Shown in pieces: positions 44,488 through 53,591 of a stretch of DNA of 64,000 nt. How positions within the stretch are numbered: the stretch's first letter is position 1; each line of letters begins with the position of its first letter. The notes below the pieces were generated by a model. That model saw nothing but the letters and a program-made list of their open reading frames with translations. It did not search any database and was not told the origin of the DNA. The stretch spans positions 1 to 64,000 of the forward strand of contig CAXSFM010000006.1 in the NCBI GenBank assembly GCA_964236735.1, in the 5' to 3' direction. The translations under genes were made by a program, and so were the position numbers. This DNA is from JAIVJG01 sp964236735. GTDB taxonomy: Bacteria > Acidobacteriota > Blastocatellia > Pyrinomonadales > Pyrinomonadaceae.

Positions 44488-45495
44488 TTATTTTCCGTCG
44501 TTGGGCAATCTTATTTCCATCACGAGCGGAAGGTGATCGGAGCCTGTCTTGTCTCCAATTCTGAGGCTAACGACCTGAATGTCCCGACTCACCAGACAGT
44601 GATCAATCGGTATTCTCAGGAACGCCGGCATGGGCATCGGCCATGTCGGCAGCACGCCCACGCCCGCCCTCGCCTCGCGCAATCCCGTGGCGCTAAGCAA
44701 CTCCTGAAAGTAAGGTGACCACGGCGTGATGTTCAAATCACCGATCAATATCTCGTGGCCTCTCGCATCGCGCAGTAATTCCGCCGCGCTGTTGAATTGA
44801 CCTGTCCGGTAAGCGAATTTATCGAGACGCACAGGAGTCGGCGGGTGCATGAGCAGGAGCGACACGGAGGTGTTCGGCAGCCTGACTCTGGCGAAGATGA
44901 GCGGGTGCGTCGAGGCATCCACATTAAACACTTGCGCGTCTTCCAGAGGGTAACGACTAAAGAGCGCGAGGCCGGAACCGCCCTGTTTCGGTATCGCTTC
45001 CACGTCAGGGTATTCCTGCTTGAGCGATTGTATCTCTTCCCACCAAGCGTCCGTCACTTCCGCCAACGCAACCACATCCGGCTGCGCCTCCTTCACCGAT
45101 GCTAGCAATGCCGCATAATTTTTGTTAGAGCCTTCGACGTTGGCGAACATCACGACGAGTCGCGTGGATTGTCCGGCCCCGGTCTCAAGTGCGTGTGGCT
45201 TCGCCTCTAAGTAATAAGGCAGAACGTAGCTCCAATTAATCGCCGCGCAGCAGAGGGCAAGGAGCAGAAATTTCCACGCGACCGGACGAATAAAAAATAA
45301 AACGCAGACGGAGGAACAGAGCGCGTACTGCAACCTGAAATGCGTGGCGAGTTCAAAAACGGGCAATCTGCCAAGGAACGAAGCCAGACTCAACACCGCC
45401 ACTGTGCAGGCTGCCGCGCGCGTGACTTTGAAGGTGAAGCGGTGAAAGCTGCGGCGTTTGTGTTCGCCTTCGACAGGAACGGAGACCGAATCCAT
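44488..45495 (-). CDS. Membrane-anchored endonuclease/exonuclease/phosphatase-fold protein
   Basis: This 335-aa protein has three hydrophobic helices in residues about 28-105 (ACTVAVLSLASFLGRL, YALCSSVCVLFFIRPVAWKF, LLLALCCAAINWSYVLPYYL). The EEP domain follows: LVVMFANVEGSNKNYAALLA, PDVVALAEVTDAWWEEIQSL, EILIGDLNITPWSPYFQELL and SDHLPLVMEI at the end, with the catalytic N/E/D/H set visible. Closest to the YafD/EEP-membrane family. Substrate is uncertain: nucleic acid, phospholipid or sugar phosphate. It may be co-transcribed with the polymerase gene, which ends 7 bp upstream. Confidence 0.87.
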   Translation of the reverse strand: MDSVSVPVEGEHKRRSFHRFTFKVTRAAACTVAVLSLASFLGRLPVFELATHFRLQYALCSSVCVLFFIRPVAWKFLLLALCCAAINWSYVLPYYLEAKPHALETGAGQSTRLVVMFANVEGSNKNYAALLASVKEAQPDVVALAEVTDAWWEEIQSLKQEYPDVEAIPKQGGSGLALFSRYPLEDAQVFNVDASTHPLIFARVRLPNTSVSLLLMHPPTPVRLDKFAYRTGQFNSAAELLRDARGHEILIGDLNITPWSPYFQELLSATGLREARAGVGVLPTWPMPMPAFLRIPIDHCLVSRDIQVVSLRIGDKTGSDHLPLVMEIRLPNDGK

Positions 45496-45501
45496 GACGT
45501 T

Positions 45502-47385
45502 CTATTTCACCCACTCGTCTGCGATCAGCGTCTCGACTTTGATGGGAACCGTCTTGACGTACTCCGCGCCCGCCGCGCACATCGCTTCTTCAACCGTCCT
45601 CGCAATCGCCTCGGCCTCGCCCGCGTCCGTCTCAACCACGATCTCGTCATGCACGACGTTGACGACGGCGGCGGAAGTGTCTTTCAGACGGTCGTGCAAG
45701 AGACGCAGGGCGCGTTTGATGATGTCCGCACTTGATCCTTGGATGGGCGAATTCTTCCCATTGCGTTGCGCGAGCGAGGCGGCTTGGCGGTCTTCGTTGT
45801 CGAAGTTGAAACGGAAGAGACGCCCCGCCACGGTGCGCGGCGCGGTGTGCTCGCGGACGGCGCGATTGGCCGCGTCGCGCAGCCACGCATCGAGCGCGCG
45901 ATAGGTCGAGAAGTAGCGGCGCAAAAGGTCTTCCGCTTCCGGCTCGGAGAGGCCGGTCATCAACGCGAAGCGTTTCGCGCCGATGCCATAGACGACGCCG
46001 AAGTTGAGACGCTTGGCGAAGTCGCGCTGCTCTTTGGTCACGTCGTCGGCAGCGACGTTGAAGATTTGCGCGGCGGTCACGCGATGCAAGTCCGCGCCGG
46101 AGTTGAAGGCGTCAACGAACCCTTTGTCGCCGGTAAACTCGGCGAGAATCCGCAACTCGACCTGCGAGTAATCGGCGATGATGAGTTTCTTGCCGTCGGG
46201 CGCGCGAAAGCAGCGGCGATACTCGTAGGCGTGCGGAACTTGTTGGACGTTCGGGTTCGTACTCGACATCCTGCCGGTCGGCGCGCCGATCTGGTGAAAG
46301 TTGGAATGGATGCGACCCGTCACCGGGCTGATCTCGTCGAGGATGCTTTCGCCGTAACTCGTGAGCGCTTTCTGCACGGTGCGATATTCGAGCAGCGTGG
46401 CGACGACCGGAAAATCTTTGGCGAGCGGTTGCAGTTTCCAGTTGCGCGTCGAGTCGGGGACGGGCACGCCGAGCCGCGTCAGAGCTTTCGTTAATTGAAC
46501 GTGCGAGTCGAGGTTGATGTCTGCGCGGACGGGGCCGAAGAAGGATTGTTGCGCGGATTCTTCGGCGAGTATTTCCTGCAACTGTTCGGCGAGCGCGACG
46601 CGCTTGGTGCTGACGACGGCGAGTTGCTCACGCCAGCGTTCCTTGTCGAGATAGATTCCCTTCAACTCCAAAGTCGCGACCGGCACGACGCACTCGAACT
46701 CTAGTTGCGCGCAACGTCCGAGCGAGTTGGCGGTGAGTTGCGCGACGAGTTTTTCGCGCAGGGGGATAAGCACGGTGGCGTCACGCGCGGCGTATTCGAG
46801 TTGCGTCGCGGAAAGTTCTCCCGACCAGTCGCTGACCTGCTGCGACTTGTCGAGCGTCACGTCTAAATAGCGCGCGGCGACGGCGGCGAGACTGTGCCGG
46901 TCTTCCTGTTCACCCGCCGAGACGATCTGGCTGGCGAGCATCGTATCGAAGAGGCCGCTGCGCTCGACGCGCTCGACGCCGTTCGCGTTCGTGCGCGAAT
47001 CAAACTCGCCGCCGAGTTCCACGCCGAGATGATGCGCGATCCACTTCGCGTCGAACTTCGCATTGTGCGCGATCTTGACGGGCGTCTTCGCCGCGAGCAA
47101 CTGGCGCAGAGGCTCAAGCGCGTCAAGTTGCCGTGCCGCGCCTTCACCGGGCGCGAGCGCAAAGAGGTCGAAGACGAAGACCGCATCGTCGGGCGAGGCC
47201 AGTTGGACGAGTCGCAGGCGGCCATCATAAGGGTCGAGCGCGGTCGTTTCGGTGTCGAAGCCGAGTTGCGCGTGGCGCGAGAGTTCTTCGCACGCCGCGC
47301 GCACTTCGCCCGTGTCGGTGATGAGTCGAAAATTAGTGTTGTCAGTCAATTTTTGGAACCTGCCCGGTGGAAGATCGTCGCGCAC
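45502..47385 (-). CDS. Family A DNA polymerase with 3'-5' exonuclease, lacking the 5' nuclease domain
   Basis: This 627-aa protein starts at GTG 47385. The exonuclease part shows exo I GFDTETTALDP (D44, E46), exo II IAHNAKFDAKW near 105-115 and exo III EYAARDATVL near 210. The polymerase part shows motif A IIADYSQVELRIL near 400, motif B RDFAKRLNFGVVYGIGAKRF near 450 and motif C VVHDEIVVE near 590. Full-length Pol I is about 900 aa; the missing N-terminal 5'-nuclease makes this the stand-alone exo-pol type known from bacteria and phages. Role is DNA synthesis in repair or gap filling, possibly with separate nuclease partners. No TA or mobile gene adjoins it directly. Confidence 0.92.
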   Translation of the reverse strand: MRDDLPPGRFQKLTDNTNFRLITDTGEVRAACEELSRHAQLGFDTETTALDPYDGRLRLVQLASPDDAVFVFDLFALAPGEGAARQLDALEPLRQLLAAKTPVKIAHNAKFDAKWIAHHLGVELGGEFDSRTNANGVERVERSGLFDTMLASQIVSAGEQEDRHSLAAVAARYLDVTLDKSQQVSDWSGELSATQLEYAARDATVLIPLREKLVAQLTANSLGRCAQLEFECVVPVATLELKGIYLDKERWREQLAVVSTKRVALAEQLQEILAEESAQQSFFGPVRADINLDSHVQLTKALTRLGVPVPDSTRNWKLQPLAKDFPVVATLLEYRTVQKALTSYGESILDEISPVTGRIHSNFHQIGAPTGRMSSTNPNVQQVPHAYEYRRCFRAPDGKKLIIADYSQVELRILAEFTGDKGFVDAFNSGADLHRVTAAQIFNVAADDVTKEQRDFAKRLNFGVVYGIGAKRFALMTGLSEPEAEDLLRRYFSTYRALDAWLRDAANRAVREHTAPRTVAGRLFRFNFDNEDRQAASLAQRNGKNSPIQGSSADIIKRALRLLHDRLKDTSAAVVNVVHDEIVVETDAGEAEAIARTVEEAMCAAGAEYVKTVPIKVETLIADEWVK

Positions 47386-47522
47386 CGCGAGCGTTGAAAT
47401 AAACTACCCGAAACGCGCGTGGTTGTCATTTAAGATGGTCAGGCGGTGCGGGCAGTGTGCATGTGGCTGCTCGCGGTGTGTGAAAAGGTGTGCAAGCAAC
47501 AAGGTAAGTCAAACTTTATTTA

Positions 47523-50500
47523 TTATTCAAACTTGCGGGTCTTGATAATCAACATGATTCGATTAGACGCTCCCTCCGCCTCTTCAATCTCGGAGCGATT
47601 GTGGCGATGTCTGGCAGACGCGAGCACGCGCGAGTACATAGCAAGCGACTCTTTGTAGGCCGCGAGCGATTGCGGCAGTTCATTCAACTGAGCCAGCACT
47701 TCTCCCAGATTGTCTTGCGCCCGCGCTTCGAGGAGCAGGTTATTTTCGGCCTCGCCGAACGCGAAGGCGAGGTTGAAGGCGTCGAGCGCCAGTTTTTGCT
47801 CGCCCACGTTTTTGGCTTCAAAGCCGATGTTGAAAACGTTCTTCACGCCTTCTGCCTTTGCGTCCTTTGCCAACGCCAGCTTGTAGGCGTCGAGCGCTTG
47901 TCTGTAATGGTTTTGGGCGGACGCGATGGAATCCTCCACGTTTGAACTCTCGAAACCCTGATCCAACAAAAGCTCGCCGAGTTTGAAATGTACATCGGCC
48001 AGCGACGGCTGATCGCCCGCCGCACGATAGGCTTCACTCGCTTTCCGGTAATACGATGCGGCGGCCTTGCGCTGTCCCGCGTCCAGAGAAATTTTCCCGA
48101 TTCCGTCAAACGCCTCCCCATCTGTGCGTCCTTGTTCTTTGTAGGCAGCGTGCGCTCGCTCGAAGTAGTTGGCGGCAGATGCGTCTCCGTTATTGATGCT
48201 GTATCGCAGCGCAGCGATTAAGACGAGCAGGCGCGCCACACCCGTATCGTCGGGCGGGTAGAGGGAAAGCAAGGTCTCGAAATGTTTGACGGCCTGCCGC
48301 CGGTTGTCATCAATGACAAGTGGGTTTGCACCGCCATCCTGCGCCCCATCCAAGTAGAAGCTGCCGAGTTGGTACGCAACCTTTCTCATGCCATCTGTCG
48401 CATCCGCACTGCTGGACTGTATTCCTGCCCGTTGAAATCCCTCGCTTGCCTGACGGAAATACTCGAACGATTGCCGGTAACGCTCAAGAGCCGCGTCGTT
48501 GAACTTCTGCACCGGGTTGTAGTCGAGACTTCGCCATGACGTGCCAACGTTCACTTTCTGAGCGATGCTGAGATTGGGCACATCAATATCCAGACTGCTG
48601 ATGCCGGGCAGGCAGGCCGGTTCGTCGGCAATTGCATCGGGAGAGTGCGGCGCATCTTTCGTAAACCGCATGAGAATGTTGCCGAGCGTGTAGAGCGCGC
48701 TCGCGGCCTTTTGCGGCGAGTGTACTTTCGGCCCGGCGTAAATCTTCGCGGCTTGATCGTAATTGGCGATGGCTTCATTGACGTTTTCCACCGTGCCGTA
48801 ATTACCGAAGTCGCCCTTCGCCTCGATGAATCCGGCGTAGGCGGTCGTGTAGCCCAGATTGCCGAGTTGGACTTTGGCGTCAGCCACGGCCTCTTCGTTC
48901 GCCACGTCTCTGTCCTGATAACCTTTGACGGCTTGCTCAAGAAGCGAGCTGGCGTTCTCCAAGTCGCCCGTCTGCGCGCGGGCGATGGCGTCGCGAAATT
49001 TGTCGTTGGCTTCCCTCGCCTTGATGTTCTTGCGCGTCTCGACCTGCGCGCGCGCCTCTTCACTCTGAGCTTTGACTTTTTCCGCTTCGGCGACCTTCGC
49101 CTTCGCCTGCGCGTCGAGTCGCGCGTCCTCCTCCTTCTGCTCGGCAGCGACGGCGCGCGTCTTTTCATCCTCCGCCGATTTCTGCGCGGCGAGGGCGGCG
49201 TCGCGCTGACGGTTGGCCTCCTCTTTCGCCGCCGTCACTTCGCCGAGACTGTCGCGCAAATCGCCCGCGAGTTTCTGCGCTTCTCTCTGGCTCATCAGCG
49301 CGCGCGCCTCACTCTCGTGCGCGCGCGCCTCGCTCTCTTGAGATTCTTTCGCGCTCTGCCACGAGTGCGCGAGCGAAGCCACGGCGATGAGCAGCGCGGC
49401 GATGGCTAAGGTCGAGAGAACGAAGAGGATGCGCGTCAGGCGGCGTTGGCGTTGCGCCGCGCTCTGCTGCTCGCCTGCGAAGCGTTCGGCTTGCTCGCGC
49501 TCGCGGCGTTCACGTTCGAGCGCTTCCTCGCGCTGGCGCGTGCGCTCAATCGCCGCCGCGCCGACCGCCATGCGGCTCGCCTCGCGATACTCCATCGCCT
49601 CGTCGTAGGCCGGGTGATAGCGCAGCCCCCACGCGCGCGTCGGGCTGTAACGGTCGCGCCAGCGATTGACCCAACCGAGCGTCACCTCATCGAGCAGCCC
49701 GCCTTCACCGTTGCGATAAGCGACCGCCGCGTCGGCCAGACGGCGATAGATGCGCGCCGATTCGGCTTCATCCCTGACCCATTCCCGCAGCCGCTCCCAG
49801 TTGCGAATGAGACTTTCGTGCGAGATGTCTATCACGGTCTCGCCGGAGAGTTCGACTCCGGCGGGCGGCATCAGAAACGAGCGGCCTTCGCGTCGAAAAA
49901 TTTCGACGACCGACGCGACTTCATCCTGCGTCGCGCCGGCAATTTTGCAAATGTCCGAGAGGCAGGTCGGGCGTCTGATTTCGCGGTTGTCCGAGCCGCG
50001 CTCGGTGAGCGTCTTGAAAAGTGATTCGGCGACGTGGCGGCTGCGCTCGTCGGGCAACTCGTTCCAAGCCTCGTCGGCGTGGCGCGAGAGCGCGTCCAAC
50101 ATCGTGCCGATGGCCTCGTAGTGCTCGACGCCGATGGGTTCGCTCTTGTCGAGGCGATGCGCGCTCCAATAGTCCCACGTCCGCATCAGCGCGTGTTGCA
50201 GGATGGGAAGCTGGTCTGGATTGTCGCCCACTTCGTTGAGCAGGCGGTTGACGAGCGGCTCCGTGATTTTGCCGCGCGTGACGCCGACCGGCCCCGTGAT
50301 GGCGACGCGACGCTCGTCGCGCGTCATGCGCGGAATCAGGTACTGGCCGTCGTTGATGGCTTCCGGCAGATTCTGAAACTGCGCGCAGTCGCCTAAGAAA
50401 TCCGAGCGCATCGTGAGCACGACGTAAATCGCCACGTCGCGCCCGTGCGCGGCTTCGAGCAACAGTTTGACGAAGGCCGCCGCATCATCGTCAACGCTCG

Positions 50501-50996
50501 TCGCCGCACGCGCCGCGCGAAAGCGAAACAGTTCCTCGAACTGATCAACGACGACGAGCAGCTTTTCGTTTTCCGCGAGCCGCCCCTGCCGCGCGGCGTC
50601 CACGAGTCCGAGCGAGCCGCGCCTGAGCGTCGCTTCGATGACGGCCTCCGCCTCCAACGCGGGCAGCCCCGCGCCCGCCTGCGGCAACACGTCCGGCGCG
50701 GCGAGCGCGCGTGCGAGATTGCCCGCCGGGTCGCCGCCCGGTCGCATCACGGCGATGCGCCAGCCGGAGCCTGCGCCCGCCATCAACCCGCCGCGCAAAC
50801 CGGGCAGCAGCCCCGCGCGGATGAGCGAAGACTTGCCGCTCCCCGAAGTGCCGACGACGGCGAGAAAGCGCGAGCGCGCGAGTCGTTCGAGCAGCGCGTC
50901 CGACTGGCCTTCGCGCCCGAAAAAAAGTCGGTACTCGTCTGTCTCGAAGGGACGCAGCCCCGGAAAAGGATTCGTGAATTTTCTCGGCTCAGTCAT
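47523..50996 (-). CDS. nSTAND1-type NTPase with transmembrane helix, coiled coil and TPR repeats
   Basis: This 1,157-aa protein starts at ATG 50996, inside the upstream stop (TGATG). The N-terminus has NPFPGLRPFETDEYRLFFGR, the nSTAND1 entry motif. Walker A is VVGTSGSGKSSLIRAGLLPG (P-loop near 48-57) and Walker B is LLVVVDQFEELFRF near 148-161. A sensor/winged-helix region runs to about 450. One transmembrane helix (ILFVLSTLAIAALLIAVASL) lies near 525-545. An Ala/Glu/Lys-rich coiled coil spans about 550-670, and TPR-like helices run from about 670 to the end (YRQALDAYKLALAKDAKAEG). STAND proteins oligomerise on ligand recognition. Coupling to a TIR protein suggests this is the sensor of a TIR effector. 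Confidence 0.9.
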   Translation of the reverse strand: MTEPRKFTNPFPGLRPFETDEYRLFFGREGQSDALLERLARSRFLAVVGTSGSGKSSLIRAGLLPGLRGGLMAGAGSGWRIAVMRPGGDPAGNLARALAAPDVLPQAGAGLPALEAEAVIEATLRRGSLGLVDAARQGRLAENEKLLVVVDQFEELFRFRAARAATSVDDDAAAFVKLLLEAAHGRDVAIYVVLTMRSDFLGDCAQFQNLPEAINDGQYLIPRMTRDERRVAITGPVGVTRGKITEPLVNRLLNEVGDNPDQLPILQHALMRTWDYWSAHRLDKSEPIGVEHYEAIGTMLDALSRHADEAWNELPDERSRHVAESLFKTLTERGSDNREIRRPTCLSDICKIAGATQDEVASVVEIFRREGRSFLMPPAGVELSGETVIDISHESLIRNWERLREWVRDEAESARIYRRLADAAVAYRNGEGGLLDEVTLGWVNRWRDRYSPTRAWGLRYHPAYDEAMEYREASRMAVGAAAIERTRQREEALERERREREQAERFAGEQQSAAQRQRRLTRILFVLSTLAIAALLIAVASLAHSWQSAKESQESEARAHESEARALMSQREAQKLAGDLRDSLGEVTAAKEEANRQRDAALAAQKSAEDEKTRAVAAEQKEEDARLDAQAKAKVAEAEKVKAQSEEARAQVETRKNIKAREANDKFRDAIARAQTGDLENASSLLEQAVKGYQDRDVANEEAVADAKVQLGNLGYTTAYAGFIEAKGDFGNYGTVENVNEAIANYDQAAKIYAGPKVHSPQKAASALYTLGNILMRFTKDAPHSPDAIADEPACLPGISSLDIDVPNLSIAQKVNVGTSWRSLDYNPVQKFNDAALERYRQSFEYFRQASEGFQRAGIQSSSADATDGMRKVAYQLGSFYLDGAQDGGANPLVIDDNRRQAVKHFETLLSLYPPDDTGVARLLVLIAALRYSINNGDASAANYFERAHAAYKEQGRTDGEAFDGIGKISLDAGQRKAAASYYRKASEAYRAAGDQPSLADVHFKLGELLLDQGFESSNVEDSIASAQNHYRQALDAYKLALAKDAKAEGVKNVFNIGFEAKNVGEQKLALDAFNLAFAFGEAENNLLLEARAQDNLGEVLAQLNELPQSLAAYKESLAMYSRVLASARHRHNRSEIEEAEGASNRIMLIIKTRKFE

Positions 50997-52603
50997 CACT
51001 GCTGGCCTCCTTCGGCGGATTGCACTGCGCTCACGAAGTCGCGCAACTCTTCGGGGTTGAACGAGGTGAAGTTACGTATCACGTAGGGAACCATGTGCGT
51101 GAGAAAGTCCTCCTTCTGCTCGTTCGGCGGCGCACCGACATAGACGGCGCTCGCGCTCCAATCATCCTCGCGCCCGTAGCCGTAGGCCTTCTCAAGGTCT
51201 TCGAGATTCTTGCGAACCCAAGGCTCGTCGCCGCTCCCGAAATAGACGAGCGCGGCGTCACACTCTTTGAGATTCTTGCGGTGATACTCCATCAGCTTTT
51301 CGCCCGCGCCCTCGTCGAGGCGCGTGATGACTTCGAGGTTTTGCTTGAAGAGATATTCCTTGATCGGTCGCACGAGGCTGCGGTCGCTGTTTTCGCAGAT
51401 GAGATAGACCTGCTTGAGCCTGCGACGCTTGTCGGCATGCCCGGCGGCGGGCTTCTTCGTCGCCGCTTCGAGTTTTTCGACGATGCGCGTCTTCAAGTCT
51501 TCGACGCTCGTCTGCAACAATTCCGCGCCCGTCGTGATGCGGTTTTGAAGCTCGTTGACGAAAGACTTCTGCCGCTCGTCGCTGACCGGCATCTCCGGCG
51601 TCAACAATCCGGGCGGCATCCAGAGCAGGCGCAGGAATGATGCGTCTGTCGCGCCGCGCTCGGCGGCTAGCGTCTCTTGAATGCGTATGATGGAGGCCGC
51701 GTCGTCTTCTGGCGTCGCGCCGTAGCGCGTGCCGACGAGATGGATGGACAGCGCGCAACGCGCGAGACACGCGCGCACCGCCCGTTCGGTTTGTCGCCTC
51801 TCTTCGAGCGGGAGTTTCTGTTCGGGTAGGACACCATAACCGCGTTGCCGCAACTCGTCGCGCACGAGGTCGCGCTCCTTCGTCATGTCGGAAGAGGCTT
51901 CGGCGAGATAGACGAATTTCTGCGGCGCGTTGCTGATGATGTTACCGGGCGTGGGCGCAGCATTCGTCACGCCACCGGCGGCATTGACGGTGGGCGCGGA
52001 TGTAGAGACGGGCTGTGGCTGCGAAGTCTGTGAATGTTGTGTTGCCGGCGTGTGCTTCAACTCGATGATCGTCTTCGTCAAATCGGAGACGAGACGATTG
52101 AGCATCTTCCAGTAAGCCTTGTCCGTCGGGTCGGGGCTGAACTCGCGCAACTGCCCGTCCGTCTCATCCTCAGCGTAGAACTGGTAGCCGATGAGGTTTC
52201 TGATGTGTTCCGGCTCAAGCTGTTTCAAGTAATCGGGGAGCGGCGTCTTAACGACCTTGAAGATGCGCGAGCGATAACCCGGCGCGGCGACGCGCGGCGG
52301 CGGTTCATTCGTGTGGAACGCCGCCATCTCGCGATTGCACCAATCGGATTGCACGTAACGCGGCGAGACGACGGGCACGAGCAGCAGCGAGCGCGTCACG
52401 CCGTCGCCGATGGCTCCCCCCAACTCGTCGTTGCCTTGCAGGTTGTGGCCGTCGCGCCAAATTTTCAACTCATAGCCGAGCGACTGCGCGAGCAGCACCG
52501 ACAGGCGCTCGTGGAGCATGTCTATCCAACCCTTCTCGTCCCCGAAGGGACTGCGGTCGTCAATGTGCGCGTAGCTGATAAAGATGTCGTACTCGAATGG
52601 CAT
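50996..52603 (-). CDS. TIR-DUF4062-TIR protein
   Basis: This protein is 535 aa from ATG 52603; ATG 52654 also lies in the open frame. Residues 1-145 form a TIR domain (FEYDIFISYAHIDDRS, LKIWRDGHNLQGNDELGGAI, SLLLVPVVSPRYVQSDWCNR). E92 in DWCNRE aligns with the catalytic Glu of NAD+-cleaving TIR domains. After a Pro/Ser/Thr-rich linker, residues about 228-335 match DUF4062 (KFVYLAEASSDMTKERDLVR, LSIHLVGTRYGATPED). Residues about 395-500 look like a second, shorter TIR-like domain (QVYLICENSDRSLVRPIKEY, KECDAALVYFGSGDEPWVRK). The stop overlaps the start of the STAND gene. Likely an effector or adaptor of a defence or signalling module. Confidence 0.87.
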   Translation of the reverse strand: MPFEYDIFISYAHIDDRSPFGDEKGWIDMLHERLSVLLAQSLGYELKIWRDGHNLQGNDELGGAIGDGVTRSLLLVPVVSPRYVQSDWCNREMAAFHTNEPPPRVAAPGYRSRIFKVVKTPLPDYLKQLEPEHIRNLIGYQFYAEDETDGQLREFSPDPTDKAYWKMLNRLVSDLTKTIIELKHTPATQHSQTSQPQPVSTSAPTVNAAGGVTNAAPTPGNIISNAPQKFVYLAEASSDMTKERDLVRDELRQRGYGVLPEQKLPLEERRQTERAVRACLARCALSIHLVGTRYGATPEDDAASIIRIQETLAAERGATDASFLRLLWMPPGLLTPEMPVSDERQKSFVNELQNRITTGAELLQTSVEDLKTRIVEKLEAATKKPAAGHADKRRRLKQVYLICENSDRSLVRPIKEYLFKQNLEVITRLDEGAGEKLMEYHRKNLKECDAALVYFGSGDEPWVRKNLEDLEKAYGYGREDDWSASAVYVGAPPNEQKEDFLTHMVPYVIRNFTSFNPEELRDFVSAVQSAEGGQQ

Positions 52604-52880
52604 AAGGCTTAACGGAAGACCTCCGCGTTTGCACAGAGTTTGAGGCTCAGACATAGAGAGAATCCGCGCGGCTCGGCGCGTGCAGCCACGATGGCCGTGC
52701 GACGTTCGACGAAACGATGTATATAGCGGGACGTGAAAGGCTGTCAACGAGGAAGGCAAAAGGCGAAGGCCGGCCTTTCCCACGCCGCGTTGTCGCTTTC
52801 ATCGAGAGCTATCTTTGAAGCGCACCTTCGGTTGGAAAAAAAACTTCAAGCCATTAAACTGTGCGAGAGGGCTATGAAAT

Positions 52881-53237
52881 ATGACAACTCTGGAAAAAAC
52901 TCAAACGTTGCCTTTGCGACTGACGGAGGACGGCACGATTCGCGTCGCAGATTCGCGCGTGAGCCTCGATTCAATCGTGCATCATTACAAGCTCGGAGCG
53001 TCCGCCGAACAAATCGCTCAAAAATTTCCGGCGCTTGATTTGGCCGATGTCTATTCGGCCATCACCTACTATCTCAACCACGAGCAAGCTATCGAAGAAT
53101 ACTTGCGGCAACAGGAAACAGAAGGCGATAAAGTTCGAGAGAAGATAGAGTCCGACCCTCAATATCAGAAAAAATCCGCCGGACTTCGCGCGCGTTTACT
53201 GGCTCGTCAATCGGATTCAAACCGGCTTGAGAAATAA
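52881..53237 (+). CDS. DUF433 antitoxin-like protein
   Basis: This 118-aa protein carries the DUF433 helix-turn-helix block: LRLTEDGTIRVADSRVSLDS, IVHHYKLGASAEQIAQKFPA and LDLADVYSAITYYLNHEQAI. A charged C-terminal helix follows. In my knowledge DUF433 proteins are VapB-like antitoxins that bind DNA and a partner DUF5615 toxin. The partner gene follows 3 bp downstream, so they form an operon. It is divergent from the TIR gene, with about 280 bp between starts. Confidence 0.88.
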   Translation: MTTLEKTQTLPLRLTEDGTIRVADSRVSLDSIVHHYKLGASAEQIAQKFPALDLADVYSAITYYLNHEQAIEEYLRQQETEGDKVREKIESDPQYQKKSAGLRARLLARQSDSNRLEK

Positions 53238-53240
53238 CCT

Positions 53241-53591
53241 GTGCTGCGTTTGTTGATTGATCAAGACCTCGACCACGACATCCTGCGCGGATTGATACGC
53301 CGTCTTCCTCAACTCGATGTGGTGACGGCTTTTGAAATCGGAATGAGCGAGGCGACTGACCCCGATCTATTAATCCGGGCGGCGCGAGGAGGACGCATCG
53401 TCGTCACGCATGATCTTAAAACCATGCCCGCGCACGCGGCTGACTTGATGGGTGCGGGGGAAAATATCGCCGGACTTTTTGTCGTGCCCCGCAGCCTGTC
53501 GCTTCATCAGGCAATCGAAGATTTGGAATTGCTGATCGCTTGTAGTGAAAATGAAGAATGGGTGAACGTCATCCGTTACCTGCCTTTGTAA
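53241..53591 (+). CDS. DUF5615 (PIN-like) toxin-type protein
   Basis: This 116-aa protein starts at GTG 53241. The N-terminus LRLLIDQDLDHDILRGLIRR has the acidic cluster of PIN-like/Mut7-C nucleases, and GGRIVVTHDLKTMPAHAADL supplies the second T-H/D-D acidic site. PIN domains cleave RNA; DUF5615 proteins are the toxin partners of DUF433 proteins. Its 3' end overlaps the convergent MFS gene by 23 bp. Confidence 0.85.
   Translation: MLRLLIDQDLDHDILRGLIRRLPQLDVVTAFEIGMSEATDPDLLIRAARGGRIVVTHDLKTMPAHAADLMGAGENIAGLFVVPRSLSLHQAIEDLELLIACSENEEWVNVIRYLPL

Noticed and set aside
44488..47385. EEP-fold protein and DNA polymerase as one defence operon
   Set aside because: They are adjacent on one strand but nothing else links them. 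The EEP protein is membrane-anchored, and adjacency alone does not support a joint function.
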